64,000 nt of DNA from Cokeromyces recurvatus (taxonomy: Eukaryota; Mucoromycota; Mucoromycetes; Mucorales; Mucoraceae), in the NCBI RefSeq assembly GCF_025118155.1, contig NW_026251390.1:248001-312000 (forward strand), written 5' to 3'. Position numbers and translations under genes: made by a program. Each line of letters begins with the position of its first letter. Within the stretch, counting starts at the first letter, position 1. Below are positions 1 to 15,274 of this stretch, piece by piece. The notes under the pieces were generated by a model. That model was not told the origin of the DNA and did no database searches. It saw only the letters and a list, made by a program, of their open reading frames with translations.

Positions 1-2542
<2,542 letters not shown>

Positions 2543-2857
2543 TTTTTTTTATCGATTTTAGGCTGAAGCAATATAAAAAAAAAGGAACTACAAAAAAATT
2601 TTAATAAAAAAAAATTAAAGGAACGCGAATGGCGTTTCAATCATTTTCTTTTTGTCGCGCCAGACAAAAAAGGAAGGTTGAAGCCACTCCCTCCATTTTT
2701 TGATGACGTAGCTAATTTTTATCGGATATGCAATTTTGTATAATTTATTTCTTTTTTTGGGTTTATTTTTCTTTTTTCAGTTACTATACATAATTACCTC
2801 TTATTTTTATTTATTTTTTCAATTTTTTTTTTTTTTAAAGTTTATTTTGTTGACAAT
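2543..2857. promoter_or_regulatory. Divergent MCM3 / MAPKKK promoter with cell-cycle-type motifs
   Basis: This 315 bp region between two divergent genes contains gaACGCGAAt at 2621-2630 (MCB/SCB-like core) and gTCGCGCCa at 2654-2662 (E2F-like core), 80-120 bp upstream of the MCM3 start. A CRE-like TGACGTAG lies at 2704-2711. Poly-T stretches flank the MAPKKK start. MBF/E2F control of MCM genes is well established in fungi and animals. Its operation here is inferred from motif and position only. Confidence 0.45.
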
Positions 2858-5800
2858 ATGGCATTTGAAGGTGAAATAAATGAACAAAGGCATATTCCCT
2901 TTTATACGGATAAATTACAGCATTATGAACAGCGCATGAGTGACTATTGGACTATGGATAGGGTTGTTCGCTGGTTGGAAGTTAACGACTTTAAACCTGC
3001 AATTGAATTTTTTAAAGGTATTCACTACATCATTCTTCATCTAGCTTTATATATACGGTTTAACTTTCTTTATAAATACATGCAATAATTAATATTTATT
3101 TTTGTAATATTTTAATTAGCTAAAAATATTTGCGGAAGAACATTTCTCGAGATTGATATGCCTTTGTTAATGACCTTTCAGAATGAATTGATGCTTTCAC
3201 TTTCTGAAAAGAGAAAACTTGCACATGCTATTAAAGCGCTTCGAGCGGTAAATACTTAGCTAATACATAAGTATAAATATTTATATTTTGTTTTATATTC
3301 CTTAGTCAGAAGATCATCATTATCATTACAATAACGTAAATAACATTCAACGTTATCCCAATAATTATAACGCCATGCGGATTAATAATGGATCAAGATA
3401 TCCCATAATGTCAGCTAACAATAGTACAGATAGACTAGTACCGCAACAACAAGCACCCTCATCAGATTTAGTTGTTCCTTTAATACCTGAACGTAAATCA
3501 TCTAATAACGAACAAGTATTGGATTGGATGAAATCGTTTAACATGCCAAAACGCACCATTCCAACAGCCGTAGCCACAGTACGTGCATCTAATGCCTCAA
3601 ATGGCCACAAGCGATTCCCTTCACAAACGACAATAATCACACCTAATAATAATAACTCTAATGTTAATAATCCTTCTCGTTTTTCAGCCGGTCCAAGCAG
3701 TCCAAGAACAGGAGAGAATGATGGAACATGGAAGTTTGTTAGAAGAAGACCTAATATGAATACTTCTAATTCCTCTCCAAGCTCTACTACGACCTCTACA
3801 TTAACTTCAACCAGTACAACTTCTTTAAATAGTCCATATTTGGTAATCTATTGCATGTACAATTATATTTTGGCATATGTATTTATAAAAATAATTATTG
3901 ATATATTTAGGACCATCCCATTCAAGTCACGCCTCCTCCTCCTCCTCCCCAAATGCAACCTCAACAAAGTATTCATGTTACTAAAGATTCCGATACCTTT
4001 CATAGTTTGCAAGTCACTGGTATGCATGACCCTCGTTTGATTAAAAATACTATCCTAAGAAAATTAGGTTTGGAAGGTAAATGCGAACAATATTTGTTTT
4101 TTCATGAAAATGGGAAAAACTCAGGTAAGAAAAAAAAATAAGGGAAAAAAAATCTAAATAATATAACTTATGGGCATTTATTAGATATTGCTTTAACTGA
4201 TAGCGAATTATCACATCTTTGCCAAAGTTCAGATCATACTTCTACTAATAGAATATTGGTTAAGCCTGCAGATCATGCATTTGAGAAAAAACATTATAGA
4301 TCATACTCTAAAGATGGAATGAATTGTTATGATTTTGCTGTACAAGGGGCATATCCAAGGTAATTCATATTACATTTATATGCTTTTAGAGAAAAAGATT
4401 ATTTATATATGGTTAATGTATGAATAGACGTTATTTGGGACAATATGCATTAAACAACACAAATAATTGTGATTTAAATGTCAATCGATCTCGTTATGAT
4501 AATGGCTTAGCGTCTCCTGTAAACGGAACAAATCAATTTACTAATGTTGTTTCATCTCAAGCAGGGGTGATGGAAGATGATAGTAATAACACAATTCCTA
4601 AAAGTGGAAAGAACTCTCGTAAGCAATCAATTGATACTTCTACGGCCGCTACTCCTTCTCCTCCTCGACCATCTTCAGCTATTGCTGCAGACAATAATAA
4701 AAATTCCTCCTTATGGGCTATTAGTCCTGTTTCCCAAAAAAGTAATTCTTCATTTATGGAGCCACAAAAACATAATTCTCAACCTTCACAGCAACTATGG
4801 CCAGTTCATCAAGATGTTCCTGCATCATTTTATCAAAAGCCTGCAACGTCTACAACAATAACAACTACATCTAAACAGCCCTCTTTATGGGCAGTTCCCC
4901 CTAAACAGTCTCATGAAGAAACAGTTACCCCAGTACCACCTCCATCTCTTCGAGCAGTTCCCCCTTCTTCAAATAGATCACGCTCCAATACAAATGACAG
5001 TATCGATATGAAAACACAAGCTATCTCTGCTAGTATCGTAAGTACTTCTCCTGTTTCTCTTTGGGCAGTTGCTCCTTCAACTACATCTACATCTACATCT
5101 GAGCCTGCTTCCTCATCCTCACCTTTACCTTCTCTATGGGCCGTTCCACCTTCTACTACTACTAATGCAGCTACAACTACTCCTACTCCTACTCCTTCTC
5201 CTTCTCTATGGGCTGTTCCACCTTCTACCACTGCCAATACAGCTACAACTACTCCTACTCCTTCTCCTTCTCTATGGGCCGTTCCACCTTCTACCACTGC
5301 CAATACAACTACAAGTACTCCTACTCCTTCTCCTTCTCTATGGGCCGTTCCACCTTCTACCACTGCCAATACAACTACAAGTACTCCTACTCCTACCCCT
5401 TCTCCTTCACCTTCTCTATGGGCCGTTCCACCTTCTACCACTGCCAATACAGCTACAACTATGTCTATGTCTTCATCATCTCTGTGGGCTGTTGCTCCTC
5501 AAAAACTTCAACAGAAAGAAGAACAACAAGAGCAGCAGGAACATCAACCCATATCTAACGAATTAGCTACTAAAGATTCTTCTGAAAATAGTTTAGACTC
5601 TCCTATTCCCCAATTCAGTTCTGAAAATCTTAATTTACATCCTAGTGTTTCTGCTAAGACGTATAATAGTCCAACACCTAAACAATCACGTGGAGTTCAA
5701 TTTACTACTTTACCTTCTGAGTCTGAAGAAGACTTCCCTGAGCCTCATTCTGCAACGAGTGTCAAAAGCACTTCTATTTTAGAGGATAGTATTGGAAGCG

Positions 5801-7560
5801 TAACCTTAACAGATCCTTCTGATGTTTCTCGTCGTCAACATCGAAGTTTAGATCATCAACAATTACATATTGATACGTCTTCCTCACTATTAAAAGCCGA
5901 TCATAATGAATTCTCCCCACTATCTTCTTCTTCACCTTCCGGTTTGGAAACTGAAGAAGAAAACTGGGCAGAACGTCCATCTGTAGAACGTTTATATAAA
6001 GATATTGATAAATATTTACCTGGTCATGATCTTGATAAAGAAATTATTGTTGAGCAACCGGCTGTTCAGACTGCATCATTAAATAGTAGCTCTACGACTT
6101 CTTCTAATGGAGGAGCTGTTCTTGTATCTGCATTACCTCCTGGTCGACGTCTAGTAGGGCATAAGAAGTCTATTCGTAATGTAGCTCGTGAAGCACATCG
6201 TAATTGGCGTAATGCTGTAAATGTGATATACGCCAGCAACAACTTGGTCCGTCGACATAGTACAAAGATGTGGCATCGTAATGTGGAGCAAGTAAAACCC
6301 GGTATGAAGCCTAATATTACAAATGACACTAATAAGCCTAGTAAGTCCTTTCAGATAATACTTTGAATATCTCATTATTATAGTCGTAAAATTTACGCTT
6401 TTTTTTTTATTTTATTTTTTTATTTTCTTAGAATCTAAAAAATTGCAATGGATTCGTGGTGAATTGATTGGTAAAGGTTCATTTGGTCGTGTATATCACG
6501 CCTTGAATGTTGAAGCAGGGGAATGGATTGCTGTCAAGCAAGTGGATTTACCTACGACTAAATCAGATTATAATAATCCTCAGTTAAGAGAGACTAAAGA
6601 TGCTTTGTTCCGAGAAATCTCTTTATTAGAAGACTTGGATAATGAATATATTGTACAATATTTGGGTTATAATGTAGACGAAGAGGAAGGATATATTAAT
6701 ATCTTTTTGGAATACGTTCCTGGTGGTAGTATTGCCTCTTGTTTAAGTAAAACGGGTAAATTTGAAGTTCCTTTGGTTCGATTCTTTACAAAGCAGATTT
6801 TAATGGGTTTGGCCTACCTCCATAGTCGAAATGTGTTACATCGAGTAAATATATACATATATATATATATTCATAGTCGAAAAAGTGCATATGATTAACG
6901 TTTATATATAGGATATTAAAGCGGGTAATATTCTTTTGGATCAGAATGGTGTGTGTAAGATTACAGATTTCGGGTTATCAAAATTGAGTGGACAAGACAA
7001 AGCTTATGATCCTCATTCAAATAATTCAGTGATGCGTGGTACTGTATATTGGATGGCACCCGAAGTAGTGAAAGGAACCAACTATAATGCTAAAGTTGAT
7101 ATATGGAGTTTAGGATGTACTGTAATTGAAATGTTAACAAGTAAACATCCATGGCTTGATTTAAACATGTTGGCCGCTCTTTATAGTCTTGGAAAATATC
7201 AAGCACCACCTATACCTGATGATATCCCTGATGATGCAAGAGATTTCCTTAATCAATGTTTTATTATGTAAGAGTATTTTTTTGGTTACTAAATAATAAG
7301 AAAAAAATTATCTAAAGAAAAAAAAAAACTTTTTATAATAATGTATAGTAATCCTGAAGAGCGACCAACAGCAGAACAGTTATTAAAGCATCCTTTTGTT
7401 CAACCAGATCCTAATTTTGAATTCAAGGTAAAGAAAAAAATATAATATTTATATATTATATACACATAATAATATTTTCTTTTTTTTGATATAGAAATAC
7501 ATGAAGAAGGTTGAAATTGAACGAAAAGCATCTAAACGATTAAATGCAGTAAAGAAATAA
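2858..7560 (+). CDS. MAP kinase kinase kinase, Bck1/Ste11 class, with SLWAVPP repeat region
   Basis: A Ser/Thr kinase expected to head a MAPK cascade, probably cell-wall-integrity (Bck1/Mkh1) or Ste11-like. Ten exons (2858-3017, 3120-3247, 3306-3842, 3911-4124, 4185-4359, 4428-6340, 6432-6844, 6912-7267, 7349-7427, 7495-7560) sum to an intact 1,346-codon frame. Domains in order: a SAM domain (about residues 25-95); a low-complexity linker; a Ras-association-like segment in exons 4-5, as in Bck1 relatives; a disordered Ser/Pro/Thr region with SLWAVPP repeats (about 510-760); and a C-terminal kinase domain (about 1045-1310). Kinase motifs seen are GKGSFGRV, AVKQ, HRDIKAGN (across an intron) and DFG, followed by an activation loop ending in GTVYWMAPEV. 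All catalytic residues are present. The exact orthology (Bck1 or Ste11) is not settled by inspection. Confidence 0.9.
5131..5460 (+). repeat. Coding minisatellite (~66-78 bp units) in the MAPKKK gene
   Basis: Five near-identical tandem units each begin TCTCTATGGGC and encode SLWAVPPSTT followed by a Thr/Pro-rich spacer. Unit lengths are about 66 to 78 bp and change by multiples of 3, so the frame is kept. More diverged single copies of the SLWAV motif lie on both sides (about 4715 to 5500). The pattern fits unequal crossing-over or replication slippage in a disordered linker. Confidence 0.9.
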
Positions 7561-7881
7561 GGGGAATTTTTTTTTCTTTTTACCTATATAATATAATACG
7601 TACATACACAATACACACATACATACCTACTAAAGATTCTAATAGTCGTTTATATATTTATTTATTTATTCCAGAAAAAAAAAATTATACTATGTACAGT
7701 ACGATTATTAAATAAAATAATAAATGATTTTTATTAATAATATGAAAAGGGCTTTTCGGTATATTGATTTAGTTTATGACAAATGAAGCTTTTTTCTTTC
7801 TTTCCTTAACTTTGCTTCAATATATAATAAAAATTATTATAGTGTCATGCAGTAATAACGAAGATTACCGACAATTGCAAT
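7561..7881. other. Convergent intergenic spacer
   Basis: AT-rich spacer between the 3' ends of the MAPKKK and RPB12 genes. It contains AATAAA-like polyadenylation signals on both strands. No gene is seen. Confidence 0.5.
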
Positions 7882-8225
7882 TAACGAGCCTCAAATTGAA
7901 CCACTAAAAAAAAAAAAAAAAAAAATAGAATGATAAAACATTGATCAATGATTCTTTCTTTGTCAAAAAAAAAAACTAATAAACTTACTTCTCTTGGTTC
8001 TCTTTTTGTACATGATTCTATGACCGCAATCTTGACAACGGATAGGTTCTCTAGGTTTAAGTTGATTTTCTGCACCACAATCTATTTTTTTTTTTTTTTT
8101 TTTTTTTTTTTAGATCGTTAAATTATATTCATCTTCTTTTTTTATAAGATAATTCTAAAATTACCAGCACAAAGATAAGTCATAGCAACAGGCTGACGAA
8201 TAGATGTACCTTGATAACCGTCCAT
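7882..8225 (-). CDS. RPB12: RNA polymerases I/II/III common subunit RPABC4 (Rpb12)
   Basis: A small zinc-binding subunit shared by the three nuclear RNA polymerases. It starts at [10 protein letters not shown] (ATG at 8225), and two introns split a protein of about 58 residues. The zinc ribbon is visible as two CxxC pairs, CADC and CQDC, followed by the family's conserved C-terminal end: [11 protein letters not shown], then VQFEAR just before the stop. The join of exon 2 to exon 3 restores the KRTKRMVQFEAR signature, which fixes the splice sites. The size is normal for the family. Confidence 0.95.
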
Positions 8226-8645
8226 TTTGTTTAATTCTTTTTGATTAAATCAAAAGTTTGAGATCTGAACAAAAAGAAAAAAAAAAAAAATAAATAACTC
8301 TTTTTTTTTATATATATAAATGTATGTGTATAACCTGTTAATTGGAATATGCTAAATTCTCCGTCAGCAATAATTTTTATAGGAGCAAATAGAGAATTTG
8401 TCATGTATAAAATAATACGTTGATGTAATAGTAAAGTCTATAACAAATGTTTAAGAAAAAAAATAAGGCAGATAAAAGGTTTTGAATTAGTAACATTACA
8501 ACAGTCAATAGTATTAGTGATTATGTAGTCTTCATGTATTATCTGATGATGGTTACAAAAAATGCATAAATTTTATTTTTCTCAGTCATCTTTTTTTATT
8601 ATTATATTTTATTTTTTTCTTTTTAAATATTTTGGGAAAACAAGA
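8226..8645. promoter_or_regulatory. Divergent RPB12 / ATG6 intergenic region
   Basis: This 420 bp AT-rich region separates two divergent starts. It contains poly-A and poly-T runs and a TATATATAAA-type tract near 8310. No further gene or specific operator could be supported. Confidence 0.4.
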
Positions 8646-9415
8646 ATGTCTTTTAAATGTCAACGATGTAAACAGACTCTTCGTATTGATGACTCTTTAA
8701 CTAATTTAGATCAAGCTTCTTCTGACATGTTAATTGGTATCTTGTGTTAAGCAATAATCTATTGGCATCTAACCATATCTTTTGTAGCTCCCCTTATCTC
8801 TGAAGAGCAACATGAAAAGCAAACACAAAAAGCTCGTATTAAACGTACTTTGAAACAACCACCACAGCCCATCGATGGTCGTCTGGTGGGGATTAAACCT
8901 ATTCCAACACTTAAAAAGGAGAACTTTCCTCCACCTTCCGAATCATTTGTTGTCTTGCCTCGACCAGAATTAACAGTCAGCTTAAATAATAACAATAACA
9001 ATCAGATTAGTTTAGACGATGTTTCAAATAATACTTCCAATCAGTTGAATACAACATCTTTAGAAACAACTCACAATGCTAACTTGGTAACAGGTTCACA
9101 AGTGACTCCAACCGTTTCTACATCAGCACCCATAGAGGATCCTAATTGGTCACGAAATAATACATTATCTCATCGTTTAAAGGTAGCAAATCGTGTATTT
9201 CAAATCATGTCTTCAAAATCAAGTGTTGATCATCCCATGTGTCAAGAATGTACAGATATATTATTAGAAACACTTGAAAGACAAATGTCAGACGTAAGTC
9301 GTGAGCGTGATTGTTATATAGAATTTCTAAAGAAGGTAAAAGAGGGTCGAGTTACAAAAGAAGAGGAAGAAGAGCTCAAAAATCAAGTTGAAGAGGTAAG
9401 TAATAACGACTCGGT

Positions 9416-9459
<44 letters not shown>

Positions 9460-10411
9460 TATATATCATTCTAGTTAAAATTAGCAGAAAAAGAAGCTTC
9501 AGAAGAACTAATGAAATTAAAAGAAGAGGAAGCAAGATATGATAAAGAATTGAAAGCACTAGAAAGTGAACTAAAAGAATTGGATCAACAAGAGGAAGAA
9601 TTTTGGGAAAAAGCAAATGAATACCAAACAAATCTTCAACACTTTCAGAACGAGCGAGACTCAATAAATCTAAAATATGACCATGATGTTAAGCAATATG
9701 AAAGATTACAAAAGACAGTTGTCTATAATGATGCATTTTGTATATCACAAGATGGCCCATTTGGCACTATTAATGGATTTAGATTAGGGAGAACAAGCAC
9801 ATATCCAGTTGAATGGAATGAGATTAATGCGGCTTGGGGACAGACACTATTATTATTATATACAATAGCTAACAAACTGAAATTTCAATTTAAAACGTAA
9901 GATTCTTTTCTTTCTTTCTTTCTTTAATCAATACTGACACATATTGCAGGTACCGTCTTGTTCCAATGGGGTCCTTTTCAAGGATAGAAAAAGTAGATGG
10001 AGATAGCGTTATATCATATGAATTGTAAAATGCTATTCTAGTTGCAACATACACATTTGCTTATTTACTTTTTTTTTTCTTAATAGATATGGCTCTGGTG
10101 ATTTTGGTATAAATAAAATGTTCTTTTTGAATAGAAGGTTTGATCATGCAATGGTAGCAGTGTTAAATTGTTTAAAACAATTAACAGATTATGCTGAAGC
10201 AAGGGATAAAACCATAAGATTACCTTACAGAATCAATAAAGATAAAATTGGCGATTTGTCGATCCGTATTCAGTTTAATCAAGATGATTTATGGACAAAA
10301 GCATTAAGATACATGCTCATCAACATGAAATGGATCCTTGCTTTTTCCAGTAGAGCTAATAATATAATTATACCGAATGAGTCTCCTGCAGATAGTTCTG
10401 TTCTAATCTAA
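8646..10411 (+). CDS. ATG6: Autophagy protein 6 / Beclin-1 (Vps30)
   Basis: A subunit of the class III PI3-kinase (Vps34) complexes for autophagy and vacuolar sorting. Five exons (8646-8736, 8788-9395, 9475-9896, 9950-10024, 10087-10411) give 506 codons in frame. Seen: an N-terminal CxxC pair (FKCQRCKQ) followed by a variable linker; a central coiled coil beginning near the CQECTDILLETL segment; and a C-terminal evolutionarily conserved (ECD/BARA) domain with NGFRLGR, WNEINAAWGQ, YGSGDFGINKMFF and a final ALRYMLINMKWILAF. Length and domain order match the family. Intron 2 contains a run of about 41 A on the sense strand. Confidence 0.95.
9417..9457 (+). repeat. Poly(A)41 tract inside ATG6 intron 2
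   Basis: A homopolymer A run of about 41 nt lies 21 bases after the 5' splice site and ends 17 bases before the 3' splice site. The exact length is prone to sequencing and assembly error. Confidence 0.9.
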
Positions 10412-10559
10412 TTTTTATTTATATCATAAAACATAATAAACGTAGTATACCATTTATCATGAAAATAAACTCAGATTTGAAGGAAGCATTATTTTATTTT
10501 TAAAAAGACATTCACTTTGCTTTATTTTTTTTGTGATTAACAAAAATTAGTTTACAATT

Positions 10560-11698
10560 ATGCGAAGAAGAGCTGTAGGATATGCAAATGCAAAATATAA
10601 AGAAAGGATTGATGTATGTTGATGTTTTTTTTTTAATTTAACCAAAGTGTCAATGAAACGTATTAATTAAAATTTATTATTTGAATTAGCGAGGTTTTCA
10701 ACAAATTGGTGATTCTATTGCAGCTAAAGAACTAGAACAAGTATATACATGAATATTATATATAAAAAAAATTGTAATTTTAATTTAAATTCATATATTA
10801 AAGCTTCAAAAACAAATGGACATTTTTAAAACTAATCTCCAAGAATTTGCTCATAAACATCGTAAAGACATTCGAAAGGAACCTACATTCAGAGCTCATT
10901 TCCAGAGAATGTGTACAAATATTGGTGTTGATCCTTTAGCATGTAATGTAAATGTATTTTTGGAAGAGTTTTTTTTTTTTTTTTGTTTTCTTGAATTTTT
11001 TATTCTGATTATCTTTACTTTTAGCCAACAAAGGGTTTTGGGCTGATTTATTAGGTGTGGGTGATTTTTACTATGAATTGGGTATTCAGATTATTGAAGC
11101 CTGCATTACAAGTAGGGCAAATGATGGCGGATTAACAGAACTGAATGATATTATGAGACGTGTAGAAAAGATACGAGGTACGGATAATTCCAATAAGAAA
11201 CAACAAATTACCGAAGATGATATTGTTCGAGCTATCAAGACTTTAAAGCCTTTAAGTGGTGGTTATGAAGTATTACAAATTGGTAACAAGAAAATGGTGA
11301 GATCAGTGCCAAAAGAATTAGATAAAGACCAATCTGCATTACTGTTATTAGCACAGGTAAATGAGGAGGGAAGGGTTAAATTTGTTTATTTTTGTTTGTA
11401 TAGACACATATTCTTTTTAGAAAACAGGCTATGTTGACTATGATATGATTAAAATGGAATTGGGATGGAATTTAGAAAGAATAAATACAGCTACAGTAAG
11501 TTGAAAAAAATAAAAATGTATAGAGAGAGAGAGAGAGAGAGAGAGTGTGTGTGTATTTGATATTAAAACTAAAGCTTTTTTTTTTTCTACCAGAGACATT
11601 TGCTACAAGATGGCATTGCATGGTTAGATAAATATGGTGAACATGAATCTTATTGGATACCCAGTTATTACTGTTTAGATAACAATAATGGAGAATAA
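10560..11698 (+). CDS. SNF8: ESCRT-II subunit SNF8 / Vps22
   Basis: A core ESCRT-II subunit that sorts ubiquitinated cargo at endosomes. Six exons (10560-10613, 10690-10740, 10804-10942, 11025-11356, 11421-11495, 11594-11698) sum to 251 codons, normal for the family. Seen: the MRRRAVG N-terminus; a short coiled coil (AAKELEQ, LQKQMDIFK); the segment with FRAHFQRMCTNIGVDPLAS then KGFWADLLGVGDFYYELGIQ; and paired winged-helix regions ending in HLLQDGIAWLDKYG. It lies 148 bp downstream of ATG6 on the same strand. Both gene products serve endosome/vacuole traffic, but co-regulation is not shown. Confidence 0.95.
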
Positions 11699-11996
11699 AT
11701 CTACACTTTAGAATTTTTATACCATGCTTTGTAGGTGGTTTCTGTGTTTATACACTTTTCCATGATAAGTTTTTTTTTTTGTTTCTTATATAAAGACTTT
11801 ATAGTACTTTAATTTTGAATGACCCAATAAATATGCAAGCCTGTTGTTTATTAGGAAATAGGATGGATAATGTAAATTTGAAAATAGAATAACTAAATAC
11901 CAGCTATGAATAAATCTCAACCAGAATATACAGAGAAATTACAAAGCTAATTACGCTTAGTGACAATTGATGATGGTTATATTTGTCCTGATTTAT

Positions 11997-13607
11997 TTAC
12001 TTCATCTGTTTTACCATGTAAAGTGCTAAAAAGACAATAAATGTACAAACAGGGACACAAATAACCGCATAACTCCAAAAGAGAACATTTAACATTTCCT
12101 CTTCATAAACATTATTCACCTGAGTAATTTGAGCCAAGTTAATAGCAGTGGGTGTACAGCCTACGATGATCATACAGACAATAAACATAGGATCCTCTGC
12201 TAACTTTGACCAGCGTGAGCCCCATTTAGCAAAGACAAATATAATCGAAAGGACACAGATGGGCGCTAATAACATACGAATAAAGATACTTAAGGCAACG
12301 GGTCGTCTATGCTGTGGACGACTCTTTGGTTGCGTTTCTCGAATTGTTTTCAACTGAGCACCAAGACAGATAAGGACAAGTGGAACTGATGCTTTACCGC
12401 ACGATTCAATGCCTTTGGTTAGGGAAGCGTATAAAAATTGATCTTCGCTATAAAGAAGATTTTTGATAGGTGGGCAGAGTCCAACAAATAACGCCAATAA
12501 AGCGGCATAAAGAGGAGGTGACATGTATTTCTGAGCCATCGATTTGATCCAATAAATGATGGATAAATTTTTAGTACCTTTTTGTTGGCCATCATCGGTA
12601 CATTTTCCTAAAAGTCGATTGTCTTCATCATTCTTATTATTATTAGGATAAGATTTTCGGTCCTTTTTAGGTCGATTACGGTCATTGGTATTGTTTTCTA
12701 AATCTTGGTATTTATTACTATTATATGATAAAGTACTAGAAGACTCAGAAGAGGATGACGATGAAGAGGCCTGTCTATTGTTATTTTCTGATGAATATGT
12801 AGTAGAACCATAGTTTGAATTTATATTTGATTTATCATCCTCTTCTGTTTTATCATCTCCTTCACTCTTTTTTAATAAATTATAACCGTAAGACCATCTT
12901 AAGAGATTAGAAAAAAGCCCAAAGAACAGAGTATATGATATGCCACTAAACAAATTAAGAATGTAAGCTTTTCTTTTCCTTTTAAAGTAAAATTTGAGTA
13001 TCTTCTTATTTACCGTGCAGATGCCATTTTTTGACTATCATTTGAACCCCAAAATAAAGTTTTTCCTGCCTCTGAAACTGCTAGACTTGAAATAATTGCA
13101 ACTGGTAAAGAATTTGCATTATTGAAGATAGAACAAGCTATAACAAAGGGTTTATGATAGTTATCAATGCCAAAAATGGGGGAAGCCGCTCTGCAGAGTA
13201 TCCAAGAAATTGAAGTGAACATGATATAAAATACGGGTATTGGCCAAAAATCTAATAATTTATTAAATGACATGACTGATGCTATACTAGAGAACAGTAA
13301 ACATGGAGTAAAAAAGACAAGGTTTAGTTTAGAAAGCCACTAAATAGAAGAAGAAGAAGAAGAAAAAGGAGGGAAAAGAATTGTTTAAATGATACAGTTC
13401 AAAATTTATCGAAAGTTCAATGATACCTTTTGTTTATCATTGTCTATATAACCTTTGTTTGACAAGAAAGCTCCAGTAAAGACTATGATTATTACTTGTA
13501 AAATTGCCTTGAAAGAAAAAGAAAAAGAAAAAGTATGTTACAGGCAAAGGTTATTGGTTGATTGATTTATTATTTACCTGAATAGCAGATATAGCCAATT
13601 CCAACAT
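11997..13607 (-). CDS. Auxin-efflux-carrier-family (AEC) membrane transporter
   Basis: A multi-pass transporter of the AEC/Mem_trans family (Pfam PF03547), whose fungal members include yeast Ecm3-type proteins; the substrate is unknown. It starts at MLELAISAIQ (13607) and has introns near 13330-13425, 13500-13578 and 12960-13015. Seen: an N-terminal helix bundle with VIIIVFTGAFLSNKGYID, the FVIACSIFNNANSLPVAII signature, a long Ser/Asn-rich hydrophilic loop (about 12600-12860) and a C-terminal bundle with LVLICLGAQL and IIVGCTPTAINLAQITQ. This architecture of two hydrophobic halves and a disordered central loop is typical of fungal members. It may sit in the ER or plasma membrane; the sequence does not decide. 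Confidence 0.88.
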
Positions 13608-15188
13608 GATAGTTTACTATAGTATGTTTATATAGGAATGAAGACGAGGGTCAAATAGACTGTATTATATTAAAAACAAAGGAAATATAGTACCAAGTAG
13701 ATAAAGTATTAAGGGAGAAAAAAAATATTCAGTTTATATATGAAAAAAAAATCTTATTGTGTTTTCTGATCATTAAATGATGCAATAGTTTAATTAACTA
13801 ACCTATATAAACTCATTACCTTTTTATTTTATTTTATTTTATTTTAGTAGTAAAAAATGCACGTATGATATGTTGCCCTTCATAAGCACACATACAATTC
13901 AGCTAGTTTGTATTAAATGTGCATGATGTACAACAGCGTATTCTCTCTTTAATATTATGACCAGTATATTATTAGCTGATAGGCACAAATTAAAATAAAC
14001 ACCATAGTTAATCTGTTACTATAAAACTACGTATGTCTATTTTTATTAACTAAATTAAGTAAAGGATAGTTTTTTTTTTTTATCTTTTCTTTAATTCGTC
14101 TGAAAAGATACAACAAATAAAAAACTTTGTCTATCCTATAATTTTATTTAATAAAGAATTAATAACATAAAGAGTAGTATTCATAGTAAATAGCTATAGT
14201 ACTAATAAATTATGCTACACATGGTCTTTTAATACAATATCATATCGTCCTTACTATATCAAAGGGGAGAAAAAAAATACTCTAAGGAAATGACTTGTAT
14301 TATATCTATGTTACCAAGATATACAGCAAACTGTAATTTTAGAGGATAAAGAATTTATTTATTTCATCAACTACTCTTTCTAATTTCTTGATCTGGTACA
14401 CATGATTTAACTTTGTAACCTATTTATTTATACTCTTCCTCTCTTATCATATATTCAATACTGCTTATTAATTATCTTGGAAATTAAACTATTGTAAGGC
14501 TCTTTATATTGTCTTGATAGACTTTTTTAGTAAAAAGGTATTTATAACTAACATGTAATTTTTTTTTCTAGTTTTCATCTTGAGATATTTAATTAAAACA
14601 GGTAAAAATAATAATAATAATAGTAGTAGTAGTATGTTAATTTTAGACCTTTTGTTATCAGATCAAACTTTAGTGAGTTGGCTAATCTAAAATATCGTTT
14701 GATTTAGTATGATCAAAGTCAATGGAATGTAATTTATCATTAAGGACTGTATAATCAGCATATAAAATCTATTATTTCATGTATATCTTGGTCATGATAC
14801 CAATGATAAGATAAGATCAGATACATGATATATGAAATCAAAATAGTTGATGTTGCATGTTTTTTTTTCGGGAAGATTTATATAAAGATTGAATGAATAA
14901 TACCTTTATTAAATAAAGCCATTTGCTTTAATACTTTTATTATCAATTAAAGCAGAACATGCATACAAACTGGTAGTAGCAAATGATTAGAAGAAAATCC
15001 TAATCTTCAAGTGGGTGTATCTATGTACTATAATAAATGAAAAAGTTTAGCTAATAATCCAATGCTGTGGAATCAAATCAGAAATGATAAAGACTCTTTA
15101 TAATTCGGAGTTTGAATTTCATCTAAATTTAGCTCTTGAATGGAAATGAAAAATGTAATTCATTTTGTTTTATAATTTCTTTTGCAAT
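13608..15188. other. Long AT-rich intergenic region
   Basis: About 1.6 kb with short palindromes, A/T runs and a small AAT/AGT microsatellite near 14610-14635. Six-frame reading shows only short, low-complexity open frames. No gene, tRNA or TE fragment could be supported. Confidence 0.5.
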
Positions 15189-15231
15189 ATGGAGGATCCT
15201 TTTTTGATTGTTAAAAGGTAATAGAGTATTG

Positions 15232-15274
<43 letters not shown>

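Noticed and set aside
4911..5447. A 178-codon minus-strand open frame over the SLWAVPP minisatellite
   Set aside because: It is a repetitive shadow of the MAPKKK coding repeat, without independent start context or family signature.
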